From assembly GCF_020510445.1 (NCBI RefSeq), contig NZ_JAHBAG010000001.1, positions 3,572,501-3,636,500 on the forward strand: a stretch of 64,000 nt of DNA, read 5' to 3'. Source of the DNA: Hydrogenophaga taeniospiralis. GTDB taxonomy: Bacteria; Pseudomonadota; Gammaproteobacteria; Burkholderiales; Burkholderiaceae_C. The notes under the pieces are model-generated. The model had not been told where the DNA came from. It worked only from the letters and a program-made list of their open reading frames with translations, and made no database searches. How positions within the stretch are numbered: position 1 is the stretch's first letter; each line of letters opens with the position of its first letter. A program made the position numbers and the translations under genes. This document shows, piece after piece, positions 25,952 through 35,640 of this stretch.

Positions 25952-26439
25952 CGCTCGTCCTTTCCCAGTTCCAGCAAGGCCTGGATTTCGACCATGCCCG
26001 GCAAGTCGGTCCGAGTGGCTTTGGCCTTCTGCACGATCAGGCGCATGTCTTTCTGCGCGAAGGCCACCCATTCCACCCACTTGTCAAACGGAACCATGCC
26101 CTGCAGGGCCACCTGGTTCTCGGTGTCCAGGGTCTGAAGGATCTCGGGGGACAGGCCAAATTTGGCAATGGAATCGGTCACCGCCGTCACATTGACGCCT
26201 CTTACGTTGCCGCCCGCCGCAGGCCGTTGTCTGAGCTGCTGCCATTCGTCGGCCTGAACGCGCATGTTGCCCAGGACTTTCCATTCGGTCGCCAGTTGGG
26301 TCTGGGCCCGATCCTGGGCCGCCGCCAACGCGGACCAGGACCAGACCAGCGCCGCCACGGCCATGCCGGCCAGCCAGACCGCGAACAGGCGCTGATCTCG
26401 CTGGGACAAGCCCTTCCACCAGGATTGCAGTTGGTTCAT
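25948..26439 (-). CDS. gspM: GspM inner membrane protein
   Basis: 163 residues: cytoplasmic 'WKGLSQRDQRLFAVWLAGMA', one membrane helix, then a periplasmic ferredoxin-like domain containing 'DSIAKFGLSPEILQTLD' and 'PFDKWVEWVAFAQKDMRLIV'. GspM partners GspL in the inner-membrane platform. ATGA overlap with gspL and GTGA overlap with gspN indicate tight coupling. Confidence 0.9.
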   Translation of the reverse strand: MNQLQSWWKGLSQRDQRLFAVWLAGMAVAALVWSWSALAAAQDRAQTQLATEWKVLGNMRVQADEWQQLRQRPAAGGNVRGVNVTAVTDSIAKFGLSPEILQTLDTENQVALQGMVPFDKWVEWVAFAQKDMRLIVQKAKATRTDLPGMVEIQALLELGKDER

Positions 26440-27635
26440 GGTTGTTCCTTGGCCACCAGCGCCGTGGTGACGATGCCGTTGTTGACCGATTGGGTGATGG
26501 CGGTGTAGCCGCGCTGCAGCATGCCGGCCTCCAGGGCGCTGGCGTCCTGCTGGGTGCCGCTCCAGACCAGAATCAGGCGGCCCTGCTCATAGTCCAGGCT
26601 CTCCAGCCGGGCCTGGGCCAGCTGTTGCGCCAGCGCGGCCAGCACCGGCACGAATTCGTCCGGCCGCGACTCGCCCACGCGCGCACGCGCGGCCTGCCAC
26701 ATCTGGTGCAACTGGCGGGCGGGTTTGTCGGTCTGGTCGGCGCTGCCGCTCACCTCCTGCCAGAAGGCCAGTTGCTCGCCTCTAACCTGACGAATAGACC
26801 ACCAGGTGTGGCCCAGACCCGCCAAGGCCGCCAGCATCTGGAAGGCCACGCAGACCGCGATCACGAGCAGCGCGGTCCTGAACGCAGGCTCGGACAGGAG
26901 CTTGCGCCGGGGCATCCAGTCGCCCACCAGCAGGTTGGGGCTGGGCTGCGACAAAGTGCTGCGCCAGTCCAGCGCCGCCGCGCGCTGGACGGGAATCCCC
27001 CACTCGCCTTCCAGCCCCTCGAACAGCGTGGGCTCCACGCCGTGCAGCACCACGCGCGCCGGTGGCTGGCCCGGGGCTTGCGCCCGGTGCAAGGCCAGCG
27101 CCACGGGAAGCGCGCCGTCGACGGGCATGTCCAGCTCCAGGGCCACCCTGCCATCGTGCAGCCACAGCTGGCCGTCTTCGTTCTGGAAAATCCGCCATTC
27201 GCCCGGGGCGGCAGGCAGCTTTTCGGCCAGCGACTCCACGCGCACCAGCGGTCGGCCCAGCTCGCGCATGCTGGCCAGCAGTTGCTCCAGCCGCTGGCGC
27301 TGCAAGGTGCAGCAGACCACCTCTTCGCCATGCTCTTTGCCCTGTTGGCGCAGCGGAATCACGACCACGCGGCCCAGGTCGTCCATCAGCCGGTCTTCCA
27401 GCGCCATGGCAACCGCCGTGGCGTCTTTCCAGCTCACCCCCGGGGGCAGTTTCACCGGGTGGTAGACCAGTTGCTCCGGGGACAGGATGGCGACGTGCTC
27501 GGTGGCCTGGGGCCACCGCCTGGGCACATCTCGTCCGGAGCTGACGAGGCGCTCCCCTTCGACCAGGCTCCAAGGACAGTCCAGGTGTTGATGCGGCCAG
27601 CCCGCATCGGTATAGAGATACAGAGTTCGACTCAT
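26436..27635 (-). CDS. gspL: GspL inner membrane platform protein
   Basis: 399 residues. A cytoplasmic actin-like domain ('WPQATEHVAILSPEQLVYHP', 'VAMALEDRLMDDLGRVVVIP') is followed by one membrane helix near residue 255 ('ALLVIAVCVAFQMLAALAGL') and a small periplasmic domain. It links the ATPase GspE to the platform. ATG 27635 overlaps the gspK stop (ATGA) and is preferred to an in-frame ATG at 27650. Confidence 0.9.
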   Translation of the reverse strand: MSRTLYLYTDAGWPHQHLDCPWSLVEGERLVSSGRDVPRRWPQATEHVAILSPEQLVYHPVKLPPGVSWKDATAVAMALEDRLMDDLGRVVVIPLRQQGKEHGEEVVCCTLQRQRLEQLLASMRELGRPLVRVESLAEKLPAAPGEWRIFQNEDGQLWLHDGRVALELDMPVDGALPVALALHRAQAPGQPPARVVLHGVEPTLFEGLEGEWGIPVQRAAALDWRSTLSQPSPNLLVGDWMPRRKLLSEPAFRTALLVIAVCVAFQMLAALAGLGHTWWSIRQVRGEQLAFWQEVSGSADQTDKPARQLHQMWQAARARVGESRPDEFVPVLAALAQQLAQARLESLDYEQGRLILVWSGTQQDASALEAGMLQRGYTAITQSVNNGIVTTALVAKEQP

Positions 27636-28507
27636 GGGCGCTTCATCCAAACAACATCGGGCCAGGCCCCGGGTTTTCGCTTCAGCAGGGCGACCGCAGA
27701 AGCCCGCCCCTGCTCGAAGGTGGCGTGCACTTCCACCCTGAAGAAATCGCTGCGGACCGAAATGGAATCGGTCCGGAAGGCATCTCGGACCTCACCACTG
27801 AGCAAGGTGTAGAAGTCGGGCGTGTGGTTGAAGGGCGCTGCGGCGCGCCGGTCAAAAATCGCTTTGGCCTGCTCGAAACTGAGGCCGGGCACGATGGCGT
27901 AGATCAGCTCCAGCGGGGCGGTGTTCACGTTCAGTTTTGAATGGGCGTTGGGCAGCAGGGTGATGTACTTGCCCAGTTTTTCGATCACTTCCGGGGTGTA
28001 GCCGGGAACGCCTTCCAGGCTGGCGGGGCCCATGTAGCGCACGCGCTCCGACACCTTCCCGGACAGTTTCGATTTCAGGGCGCCCGCCAGCGCGGGCGGC
28101 AGCTCCAGTGCCCGCAACAGGCGTTCGTACTGCTCCCAGGCGTAGGGGTCGCCCGCCAGCAGCCAGGCCATGTTGAAGCGGGATTGTTCGTCAAACATCT
28201 GGCCGCTGATCTCGCCCCCGGCCACCGGGATGGGGGGCACCCGGGTGGACCAGGCCTCGCCCAGGTAGTCCTTGCGGATGCGCTGGTGCTGGCGTTCGTA
28301 CAGGACCGAACGGGCCCAGTCCACGCCCCCCATCACCAGCCGGTGCGCCTGGCGCGCCTCGCGCAGCACCTTCACCTGCGTGACCCAGATATCGACACGC
28401 CAGAGAATGGCCGACGCCAGCACGGTGACCACCGCCACCAGCAGCAGCGCCATCAGCAAGGCAACGCCTTGCTGACGACGGGGAGAGGCCGGGGCGCGGA
28501 TGCTCAT
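27632..28507 (-). CDS. gspK: GspK minor pseudopilin
   Basis: 291 residues from ATG 28507 (ATGA with gspJ). The leader MSIRAPASPRRQQG is followed by 'VALLMALLLVAVVTVLASAI', the usual GspK start that lacks Glu+5. The large helical insert and 'LNVNTAPLELIYAIVPGLSF' (helix-hairpin-helix) are GspK hallmarks. GspK caps the pseudopilus tip with GspI and GspJ. Confidence 0.93.
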   Translation of the reverse strand: MSIRAPASPRRQQGVALLMALLLVAVVTVLASAILWRVDIWVTQVKVLREARQAHRLVMGGVDWARSVLYERQHQRIRKDYLGEAWSTRVPPIPVAGGEISGQMFDEQSRFNMAWLLAGDPYAWEQYERLLRALELPPALAGALKSKLSGKVSERVRYMGPASLEGVPGYTPEVIEKLGKYITLLPNAHSKLNVNTAPLELIYAIVPGLSFEQAKAIFDRRAAAPFNHTPDFYTLLSGEVRDAFRTDSISVRSDFFRVEVHATFEQGRASAVALLKRKPGAWPDVVWMKRP

Positions 28508-29100
28508 GGCAAGGCATAGATCCGTGTGACGTCGCGCCCGTCTTCCAACGCCAGGACCATGCGCAAGGCATGGGGCCGGGCATAGGGCGTGCCTTCGAGC
28601 GGCCAGCGGTCGTGCCATTCGCCCTGGCCGTCCAGGAAAGACACGGTCATGGCCCGCACGCCGCCGAGCAGCGGCGTTTCCAGCCCCTGGGCCTCGGCCT
28701 GGCCCGTGCCCGGCGCGGCGTCCCGCGCACGGGACAGATCGGCCCCCAGCGTGCGCACCAGCGAGCCACCGCGCAAGGTGTACTGGACCGGCAGCACACT
28801 GCCCGCCGCACCCCAGACGGCCCAGTGGGCCGTGGCGCCCTGGCCCTGCCAGCGGGTCTGGGGAACCTCCATGGGCAGGCCATCGACGGTGGTGGTGACG
28901 TCCTCCCCCACGCGAGCCCAGGCCATGGCGATGCCGCGCCAGCGCGCCTGCTCGTCGTACACCACGTCGCGGGCCCGGATGACCTGCGCCAAGCCCTTGC
29001 TGGCCATGACGCCCAGCACGGCCAGCAAGGCCATGGCGACCATGACTTCCAGCAGCGTCATGCCTCGGGTCGTTCTTCGGGTGCCGGGCCGGGCCGTCAA
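28504..29100 (-). CDS. gspJ: GspJ minor pseudopilin (TTG start)
   Basis: 198 residues. The N-methylation domain is 'MTLLEVMVAMALLAVLGVMA' preceded by the basic leader 'TARPGTRRTTRG'. Starting at the ATG (29061) would remove the leader and the prepilin cleavage glycine, so the TTG at 29100, overlapping the gspI stop as TTGA, is chosen. The rest has the GspJ beta fold with 'VWGAAGSVLPVQYTLRGGSL'. A methionine after the cleavage Gly, in place of Phe, is unusual but known in minor pseudopilins. Confidence 0.85.
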   Translation of the reverse strand: MTARPGTRRTTRGMTLLEVMVAMALLAVLGVMASKGLAQVIRARDVVYDEQARWRGIAMAWARVGEDVTTTVDGLPMEVPQTRWQGQGATAHWAVWGAAGSVLPVQYTLRGGSLVRTLGADLSRARDAAPGTGQAEAQGLETPLLGGVRAMTVSFLDGQGEWHDRWPLEGTPYARPHALRMVLALEDGRDVTRIYALP

Positions 29101-29531
29101 AAGGGCTCTCCCGGCCGTGGACTGACCTGGTTGGTCAGGTAGCCCTGCACCACCACCTTCGCCGTCGGGTCGTCTTTCAGCGACACATGCACGTCCATCT
29201 TGCGCGCCAGCGGGCTGGGTGTTTCGCTCACCTCTTCGACGACGACAAAATCCTGCCCGCACTGGCGTTCGGCCTGCGCGGGCCGTATGCCCACCTCCAG
29301 CCAGCTGGCGCGCGCATGGTGCAGTTCGAGCCGGTTCTGCCCCACCCAGTCGGCACACATCTGGGTGCGCAGGCGCAAGGCGTTGGCCGCCGTCAGCCCC
29401 GTGGCCCGCACAGCCGCGATCAGGCCGATGCTGAGCACCAGCAAGGCCACCAGCACCTCCAGCAGACTGATGCCCTGGACGCCTCTGGGGCCGCCAGACG
29501 ACCCGGTACGGTTCAAGCTTCGGTGTCGCAT
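29097..29531 (-). CDS. gspI: GspI minor pseudopilin
   Basis: 144 residues: leader ending 'GPRGVQG', then 'ISLLEVLVALLVLSIGLIAA' (G|I cleavage, Glu+5), and the GspI core 'CADWVGQNRLELHHARASW'. It initiates the pseudopilus tip with GspJ and GspK. The start directly follows the gspH stop with no gap. Confidence 0.92.
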   Translation of the reverse strand: MRHRSLNRTGSSGGPRGVQGISLLEVLVALLVLSIGLIAAVRATGLTAANALRLRTQMCADWVGQNRLELHHARASWLEVGIRPAQAERQCGQDFVVVEEVSETPSPLARKMDVHVSLKDDPTAKVVVQGYLTNQVSPRPGEPF

Positions 29532-30005
29532 TCAGTGCCCTGGCTCCACCGTTTGCACCACCGCGCCCGAAGCCGTGGTGTCGAGCCGGACCAGCCGCTG
29601 CCCGTCGCGCAACCGGATGCGCAGCAGCGGTGGCGTGGCCCCGATGAACTCGATGCGCAGCGGCGGCTGCAACGCCTTGTTGTCCACCCAGGCCTGTTCG
29701 ATGCGGACATCGTCGGCCAGTTGGCCCGCCCGCAGCGCGGCAGCATCGTTGGGGCGAAGCCAAGTGCCATCGGTCTGGCGCTTCTCGAAGTGGTAGCGGC
29801 GTCCGTCGGACACCATTCGCAGGTGCTGGCCGCCGATCACGCTGGCGAACATGGCCGCTTCCAGGGTGGCCACGAACTTCTCCGTGGAAACCTGCCGCTG
29901 CACCGCCGCCGCGCTGCGGGTATCGGGCATCGCCATGGCCAGCATCACCCCCAGGATGACCACCACCACCAGCAGCTCGATCAGCGTGAAACCGCGCTGG
30001 TTCAT
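29532..30005 (-). CDS. gspH: GspH minor pseudopilin
   Basis: 157 residues: MNQRG then 'FTLIELLVVVVILGVMLAMA', followed by 'STEKFVATLEAAMFASVIGG', 'GRRYHFEKRQTDGTWLRP' and a C-terminal beta region, the GspH/FimT fold. ATG 30005 is the only start giving a standard leader. It begins a second coupled block of the operon after a 110-bp hairpin-rich gap behind gspF. Confidence 0.92.
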   Translation of the reverse strand: MNQRGFTLIELLVVVVILGVMLAMAMPDTRSAAAVQRQVSTEKFVATLEAAMFASVIGGQHLRMVSDGRRYHFEKRQTDGTWLRPNDAAALRAGQLADDVRIEQAWVDNKALQPPLRIEFIGATPPLLRIRLRDGQRLVRLDTTASGAVVQTVEPGH

Positions 30006-30061
30006 GGAAGGGGCAGACCCGTGCCATCGCGGAACCGGCTTGGCCGGGCCGCAGATGGCGT

Positions 30062-30103
30062 CCCCCTCCCGCGAAGCGAGAGAGGGGGAAGGCGCGAAGC
30101 GCC
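30062..30103. repeat. REP-like double hairpin between gspF and gspH
   Basis: Two adjacent hairpins: CCCCCTC (30062-30068) with GAGGGGG (30082-30088), and GGCGC-GAA-GCGCC (30091-30103). The arrangement, with GAA-centred loops, looks like a repetitive extragenic palindrome. It fills the only sizeable gap of the gsp operon, where gspG would usually lie, and might modulate transcript stability between gspF and gspH. Confidence 0.6.
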
Positions 30104-30115
30104 GCAGGGGGTGCT

Positions 30116-31321
30116 TCACATCAGCACCTGGTTGATGTTGAAGATGGGCTGCAGGATGGCCAGAACGATCATCAGGACCATGCCGCCCATCACCAGGATC
30201 ATCAGCGGCTCCAGCAGCCGGATCAGGATGGCCACGTCGTGTTCCAGCGACAGCTGCTCCAGCCGGGCGGCCTGGGCCAGCATCTCGGCCAGTTGCCCGC
30301 TTTGCTCGCCGCTGGCGATCAGGTTGATCAGCAGCGGCGGAAAACCGTCCTTGTGTCGCAGCGCCCGGCTCAGGCCCTTGCCAGCGTTCACCTCCTGGAG
30401 CGCCGCGGCCACGATCTCCTTGAGCGGCAGGCGCTCCAGCAAGGCCTTGCCCGCCTCCAGGGCCAGCAGCAGCGGCACGCCGCTGCGCACCAGAATGGCC
30501 AGGGTGCTGGCAAACCGCGCGGTGTCGGCACTGCGCAGCAGCTTGCCCAGCACGGGGACCCGCAGCAGCCGCACGTCCACCGCGCGCCGGAAGCCGTAGG
30601 TCTTCATGGCGTTGCGCCACCACAGGCCGGCCAGCAGCGCCAGGCCCAGGGCGTAGCCCCCGAAGTCGCGCACGCCGCTGCTCACGCTCAGCAAAGCGCG
30701 GGTGAGCAGCGGCAGGGTTTGGCGCTGGTTTTCAAACACCGTCACCACCTGCGGGACCACATAGGCCAGCAGCACGCCCACCACGGTCAGGGCCACCACC
30801 AGCATGACCAGCGGGTAGATCATGGCCTCCAGCGTCTTGCTGCGGAGCGACTGGCTCTCGGCCAGGTAATCGGCTAGGCGCGACATCACCTCGCTGAGCT
30901 CGCCCGCCGTCTCGCCGGCCTTGATCAGGGCGATGTACAGCGGCGGAAAAGTGCGCGGGTGCATGGACAAGGCGCTGGCCAGGCTCTGGCCCGCGCGGAC
31001 CTCGTTGCGCACCGCGTTGATGATCAAGCCATGCGCGGGCTTGTCCACCTGACCGGCCAGCGTGACCAGCGAAGCGTCCACGTTCAGCCCGGCCCGCAAC
31101 AGCGATGCCCATTGCTGCGTCAGCAGAAACAAGGCGCGCGGCGGAATGCGGCCACGGCGTCCGCTGGCCGCGGACGCGTGGGCGCTGGCCTCGTCCACCG
31201 ACACCGGCAGCAGCCCCTTTTCCCGCAGGCTGGTGCGCAGCTGGGCGGCGCTGTCGGCCTCCTGGGAACCCTCGACCCGGGCCCCGGACGCATCGATGGC
31301 CTGATAGCGGAAGGTTTTCAT
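30116..31321 (-). CDS. gspF: GspF inner membrane platform protein
   Basis: 401 residues with the duplicated T2SF domain: '[20 protein letters not shown]' and '[20 protein letters not shown]', each followed by 'GETAGEL'/'GEQSGQL'-type motifs, and three membrane helices ending in '[20 protein letters not shown]'. It is the core polytopic platform protein contacting GspE and GspL. ATGA overlap with gspE. Confidence 0.95.
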   Translation of the reverse strand: MKTFRYQAIDASGARVEGSQEADSAAQLRTSLREKGLLPVSVDEASAHASAASGRRGRIPPRALFLLTQQWASLLRAGLNVDASLVTLAGQVDKPAHGLIINAVRNEVRAGQSLASALSMHPRTFPPLYIALIKAGETAGELSEVMSRLADYLAESQSLRSKTLEAMIYPLVMLVVALTVVGVLLAYVVPQVVTVFENQRQTLPLLTRALLSVSSGVRDFGGYALGLALLAGLWWRNAMKTYGFRRAVDVRLLRVPVLGKLLRSADTARFASTLAILVRSGVPLLLALEAGKALLERLPLKEIVAAALQEVNAGKGLSRALRHKDGFPPLLINLIASGEQSGQLAEMLAQAARLEQLSLEHDVAILIRLLEPLMILVMGGMVLMIVLAILQPIFNINQVLM

Positions 31322-32796
31322 CGGTCCCCAGCCACGCGCATCAGCTCATCGACCGAAGTCACGCCCGCGCGCACCCAGCGCTGCCCGTCTTCCTGCAGCA
31401 GGCGCAATCCATTGTGCTCACGCGCGCTGTCGCGCAGCACGTGCTCGCCCGCGCCGTCATGGACCAGGCGGCGCAGCCGGTCGTCCATGCTCAACCATTC
31501 GTAAATGCCCAACCGCCCCGAATAGCCGGTGCCCCGGCACGCCGGGCAGCCGCGCGGCCGGAATGGGCGGCCCTGCTCTTCGCTGACGGCATCCGCGTAC
31601 ACCGGATCAGGCTCCTTGCAATGCGGGCACAACTGGCGCACCAGGCGCTGCGCCAGCACCCCGATCAGGCTGGACGCCAGCAGGAACGGCTCCACCCCCA
31701 TGTCCACCAGTCGGGTGATGGCACTGACCGAGTCGTTGGTGTGCACCGTGGCCAGCACCAGGTGGCCCGTCAGGCTGGCCTGGATGGCGATCTGCGCGGT
31801 TTCCAGGTCGCGGATCTCGCCGATCATCACCACGTCCGGGTCTTGCCGCAGCAGGGCACGCAAGGCGCGCGCAAACGTCATGTCGATGCGCGAATGGATC
31901 TGCACCTGCCCGATGCCCGCCAGGTCGTATTCGACCGGGTCTTCCACCGTCATGATGTTGCGGTTGCGCGAGTTCATGCGCATCAACGCTCCGTAGAGCG
32001 TGGTGGTCTTGCCCGAACCGGTGGGGCCGGTCACCAGCACGATGCCGTGCGGCGCGTGGATGGCGGTGTCAAAGCTGGCCAGCGTGTCGGGCGCCATGCC
32101 CAGCACGGCCAGGTCCATGCGCTTGGGGTCCTTGTCCAGCAGGCGCATCACCACCCGCTCGCCGTGCGACGTGGGCACCGTGGACACCCGCACGTCCACC
32201 GTCTTGCCCGCCAGCCGGATGGCGATGCGGCCGTCTTGCGGCAACCGCTTTTCGGCAATGTCCAGCTGCGCCAGGATCTTGATGCGCGAGGACATGGCCG
32301 CGTGCAGCGCGCGGTGGGGCGCCAGCACCTCCACCAGCTCGCCGTCGCGGCGCATGCGCACCACGGTGCGCTGCTCCTCGGGCTCGATGTGGATGTCCGA
32401 CGCGCCCTCGCGCACAGCCTGGGCGATCAGTGCGTTGATCAGGCGGATCACCGGCGCGTCGCCATCGCTGGCCAGCAGGTCTTCCACCGGTGGCAGGTCG
32501 TTGACCAGTTGGTCCAGGTTCACCTCCTGGCCCGCGGTGTCCACGATGGACGCGGCGCTGTCCGCGCCATCGGCGTACACCGAGGTCAACGCCTGGGAGA
32601 ACTCGTCGTCGGGCACCACCCGCACCGGCACCTGCGGCCCCACCGCGCGGCGGACTTCGGCCAGGGCCGCCACGGGGGTGCCTTTGCACACCCACAGCAC
32701 CGGATCGCCGCCCTCGGCGGGATGCAGCAGCACCCCATGGCGACGCGCGAACAGGTACGGAATGCGGCCAGCGGCCAACGCAGTCAGTGCCGCCAT
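31318..32796 (-). CDS. gspE: GspE secretion ATPase
   Basis: 492 residues. Walker [12 protein letters not shown] lies near residue 255, with an Asp box '[20 protein letters not shown]', Walker B '[20 protein letters not shown]', His box '[12 protein letters not shown]' and a four-cysteine zinc site CPHC...CPAC near the C-terminal third. It powers pseudopilus extension at the inner membrane. Its start is 3 bp after the gspD stop; it overlaps gspF as ATGA. All motifs are present. Confidence 0.97.
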   Translation of the reverse strand: MAALTALAAGRIPYLFARRHGVLLHPAEGGDPVLWVCKGTPVAALAEVRRAVGPQVPVRVVPDDEFSQALTSVYADGADSAASIVDTAGQEVNLDQLVNDLPPVEDLLASDGDAPVIRLINALIAQAVREGASDIHIEPEEQRTVVRMRRDGELVEVLAPHRALHAAMSSRIKILAQLDIAEKRLPQDGRIAIRLAGKTVDVRVSTVPTSHGERVVMRLLDKDPKRMDLAVLGMAPDTLASFDTAIHAPHGIVLVTGPTGSGKTTTLYGALMRMNSRNRNIMTVEDPVEYDLAGIGQVQIHSRIDMTFARALRALLRQDPDVVMIGEIRDLETAQIAIQASLTGHLVLATVHTNDSVSAITRLVDMGVEPFLLASSLIGVLAQRLVRQLCPHCKEPDPVYADAVSEEQGRPFRPRGCPACRGTGYSGRLGIYEWLSMDDRLRRLVHDGAGEHVLRDSAREHNGLRLLQEDGQRWVRAGVTSVDELMRVAGDR

Positions 32797-32799
32797 CGG

Positions 32800-34986
32800 C
32801 TACCTCGACTCGGTCATGGGCGCGGCGGGCTCCGCCGCGGGGGCGGCTTGCGCGGGCACCGTGCTGAGCGAGGTACTGGTTTTCAGGCCCATCGGGCTCA
32901 GCAAGGGGCCGGCTTCCTGTTTGACCGCCTCATTGGCCGCCTTCTGCAACCCCTGGATGTAGGCGTACCGGTCCATGGACAGGGCTGCATCCGCCTCGGC
33001 GGAGCGCAAGGTCTTGGGGCGGATGAACACCAGCAGGTTGGTCTTGGTGCGCGCCTTGCTGGTGTGGCGGAACAAGCCGCCGAGCAGCGGCACGTCGCCC
33101 AGACCGGGCACCTTGTTTTCCACGTCGCTCAGGCTGTCCTGCAACAGGCCGCCCAGCACGATCAGGCCGCCGTCCTGCACCTGCACCGCCGTTTCAATGG
33201 TGCGGGTGTTGATGGTCGGGCCCGAGGCGTTGCTCAGCGAGCTCGGCACCACGGAAGAGGCCTCCTGGATGATCTTCATGCGGACCATGCCCCCTTCGGA
33301 CACCTGGGGCAGGATGCGCAGGGACAGCCCCACCTTGCGCCGATCGAAGGTCTGGAACGGCGTGACCGTGGCCGACGACGCGGTCGACGAATAGCTGCCG
33401 GTGACGATCGGGACGTCCTGCCCGATCATGATCTGCGCCTCCTGGTTGTCCAGCGTCATCAGGTTGGGTGTGGACAGGATGTTGCCGCTGTTGGAGGTCT
33501 CCAGAAACGTGGCCAGGGCCAGCAGGTTGGTGATGATGTCTCCATTGGGCAGGGTGATGGTCCCGTTGGCCACACCCAGGCTCAGGCCCGCCCCGGCCCC
33601 CGTCGGGGTCTTGGCCATGTTCAGGATGCCGGTATTGGCGGCGGGGAAACTGGTGCCGCCCACCAAGCGGGTGCCGTCAACCGCTTTGTCCAGGCCGCCC
33701 AGGGCCTGCCACTGGAAGCCGAACTGCGCCGCCGTGTCGCTGCTCACCTCCGCAATCAGGGCCTCCACATAGACCTGAGCGCGGCGCAGATCCATCTGCC
33801 GGATGACCTTGCGCAGCCGCTCGATCACGATGTTGGGCGCACTGATCAGGATGGCGTTGTTGGCCACGTCCGCCTGGACGTAGCTGCCCTGCACCAGCCC
33901 ACCGGCGGTTTGCCAGCCACCGCCACCGCCGCTGCTGCTGGCGCCCGAGGCGCCCGCAGCGGAGGAGGTGTTGCCCCCCGTGTTGCCACCGGAGGTCAGG
34001 CCAGACTGTCGGTTCGCGCTCAGCGCCGAGCTGGCGTTGCTCTCCCCCGACAAGGAACCCGCCGCCTTGGCGGTGCTCTGGTCGGCGGACAGAACCGCCC
34101 GCAGCATCTGCGCCACCTCGCTGGCCACCGCGTTCTTCAGGTAGATCACCTCGATGTTGCCGCCGGCCTCCGGGCGGTCCACCTGCTTGATGAGCTGTTG
34201 CGCCCGCAGCAGCTTGCCCGGCGAACTGCTGCGGATCAGCAGGCTGTTGCTGTGCGGCTCGGCGTACACGGCAAACCCGTCACCCGCCACCGCGTTGCCC
34301 GCCGAAGCGCCGCCCGCCGCGGCTGCGCCTGAGCCAGCGCCTGGCTGTGCCGGGCCATCGGTCATCAGGTTCTGGATGATGGGGGCCAGCTCGGTAGCCG
34401 TGGCGTAGCTCAGGGGCACCATCGCCGGAAGGCCCATGCCCGGCACGTCGATGGCCCCCAGCACCACCTCCAGCCGTTTCAGGTTCTGCGCATAGTCGGT
34501 GACCACCAGCGTGTTGTTGGCCGTGGAGGCGACGACGGTGGCGGCGTTGTTCAGCAAAGGCTTGATCGCCGCCCCCACGGCCTGGGCCGCCTCGTACTTC
34601 AACTGGAACATCCGCGTCGTGATGGTGTCGCGCCCCGACAGGCCGTCCCCCGGACCCAGGCCCACGGACTGCTGACGCGCGTCGGCCTCCGGCAGGATGC
34701 GCACCACCTTGCCATCGTCCACCGCGGCAAACCCCTGCAGCCTCAGAGCGGCGACCAGGGTGGGGTACACCAGCGAGCGCGGCATGGGCGCCGCCGACAC
34801 CACGTTCACATTGCCCTTGACCTTCGGGTCCAGGATGAACATCTTGCCGGTGAGCTCGGAGGCGAATTTCAACACCCCCGATATCTCTGCGTTGGCCAGA
34901 TTGAGCGTGACCGCATCGTCGTTGGCCAGCGCGCTCAGACACCACAAACCCAGGCCTGCGCCACAAAGCAACTTGCGAAAATTCAT
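32800..34986 (-). CDS. gspD: GspD outer-membrane secretin
   Basis: 728 residues with a signal peptide (cleavage near LCLSALA). N0-N3 domains are followed by a Gly/Ser-rich linker (about residues 320-370), then the secretin core with 'VYVEALIAEVSSDTAAQFGF', 'GQDVPIVTGSY', 'RKVGLSLRILPQVSEGGMVR' and 'LGDVPLLGGLFRHTSKARTK'. It forms the outer-membrane pore for folded substrates. No pilotin gene is nearby. The start overlaps the gspC stop (ATGA). Confidence 0.97.
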   Translation of the reverse strand: MNFRKLLCGAGLGLWCLSALANDDAVTLNLANAEISGVLKFASELTGKMFILDPKVKGNVNVVSAAPMPRSLVYPTLVAALRLQGFAAVDDGKVVRILPEADARQQSVGLGPGDGLSGRDTITTRMFQLKYEAAQAVGAAIKPLLNNAATVVASTANNTLVVTDYAQNLKRLEVVLGAIDVPGMGLPAMVPLSYATATELAPIIQNLMTDGPAQPGAGSGAAAAGGASAGNAVAGDGFAVYAEPHSNSLLIRSSSPGKLLRAQQLIKQVDRPEAGGNIEVIYLKNAVASEVAQMLRAVLSADQSTAKAAGSLSGESNASSALSANRQSGLTSGGNTGGNTSSAAGASGASSSGGGGGWQTAGGLVQGSYVQADVANNAILISAPNIVIERLRKVIRQMDLRRAQVYVEALIAEVSSDTAAQFGFQWQALGGLDKAVDGTRLVGGTSFPAANTGILNMAKTPTGAGAGLSLGVANGTITLPNGDIITNLLALATFLETSNSGNILSTPNLMTLDNQEAQIMIGQDVPIVTGSYSSTASSATVTPFQTFDRRKVGLSLRILPQVSEGGMVRMKIIQEASSVVPSSLSNASGPTINTRTIETAVQVQDGGLIVLGGLLQDSLSDVENKVPGLGDVPLLGGLFRHTSKARTKTNLLVFIRPKTLRSAEADAALSMDRYAYIQGLQKAANEAVKQEAGPLLSPMGLKTSTSLSTVPAQAAPAAEPAAPMTESR

Positions 34987-35573
34987 CGGGAATCCTTGTT
35001 AAACGGGGCTGCCCCCTCTGGCGGCGGAGGGGAAAACCCGAAGGGGTTCCCGGGCGGCTCCTGCCCTCGCCCGTCTTGGGCCGCAGGCCTCAGAGTCAAC
35101 TCGCCGCGCTGTGCGTTTTTGTCCAGCACGATACGTTCAGACAGCACATCCACCACGGTGTGGCCGGACGGCAGTTGGTCCCCGATCTGGGCAACCACCA
35201 CCTCGGCACTGCCTTCCAGGGCGAGCAAGGCGCGGCTGCCACCGCCGGCGTTCACATACGTGCCCAGCAATCGCCAGCGGGGATCAATGCCGCCGGGAGG
35301 TGCGTTTTCGCCATCGTCGCTGGCGGGCTGCTGCGCAGCTTCCACGTCGAAAAAGTGGCGCGCCGTCACACGATGGCTCTGCTCCAACAGTGTGGACGAT
35401 GCTTTGGCTGGCAGAACCGTGCCGCCAGGCGTTGCCAGCCACCAGACAGATTGGGCAAGGATCCAGGCCACGGCCATGCAGGCCAGGCCTTGCACCGCCC
35501 ACGACAAGCCGTCATGGGGAGACCAACCCAGCCGACCATGCAACCGGAGGAGGCCATGAAAATTCCAGTGCAT
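34983..35573 (-). CDS. gspC: GspC inner membrane clamp protein
   Basis: 196 residues: one membrane helix ('AVQGLACMAVAWILAQSVWW'), then an HR domain 'DPRWRLLGTYVNAGGGSRAL' with 'QIGDQLPSGHTVVDVLSERI'. No PDZ or coiled-coil domain follows; instead there is a proline-rich tail. GspC couples the inner platform to GspD. It is the first gene of the operon; the next gene upstream on this strand ends 67 bp away. The tail coding sequence lies in a REP-like hairpin (35010-35057). Confidence 0.9.
   Translation of the reverse strand: MHWNFHGLLRLHGRLGWSPHDGLSWAVQGLACMAVAWILAQSVWWLATPGGTVLPAKASSTLLEQSHRVTARHFFDVEAAQQPASDDGENAPPGGIDPRWRLLGTYVNAGGGSRALLALEGSAEVVVAQIGDQLPSGHTVVDVLSERIVLDKNAQRGELTLRPAAQDGRGQEPPGNPFGFSPPPPEGAAPFNKDSR
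35010..35057. repeat. REP-like palindromes inside the gspC 3' end
   Basis: CCCCTC...GAGGGG followed by AACCC-GAA-GGGGTT repeats the layout of the hairpins at 30062-30103, but here it is translated as the proline-rich GspC tail ('PFGFSPPPPEGAAPF'). The similarity is in architecture more than in exact sequence. Confidence 0.45.
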
Positions 35574-35640
35574 TCAAACTCTCCAACGGCCATTGAACAG
35601 GCACCGCGCGACCAGACCACACACGCCATCGCGCGGATGG

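Noticed and set aside
31105..34332. 1075-residue open frame on the plus strand opposite gspE and gspD
   Set aside because: It is the His/Arg/Gln-rich shadow of two well-supported minus-strand genes in GC-rich DNA; no motif or start signal supports it.
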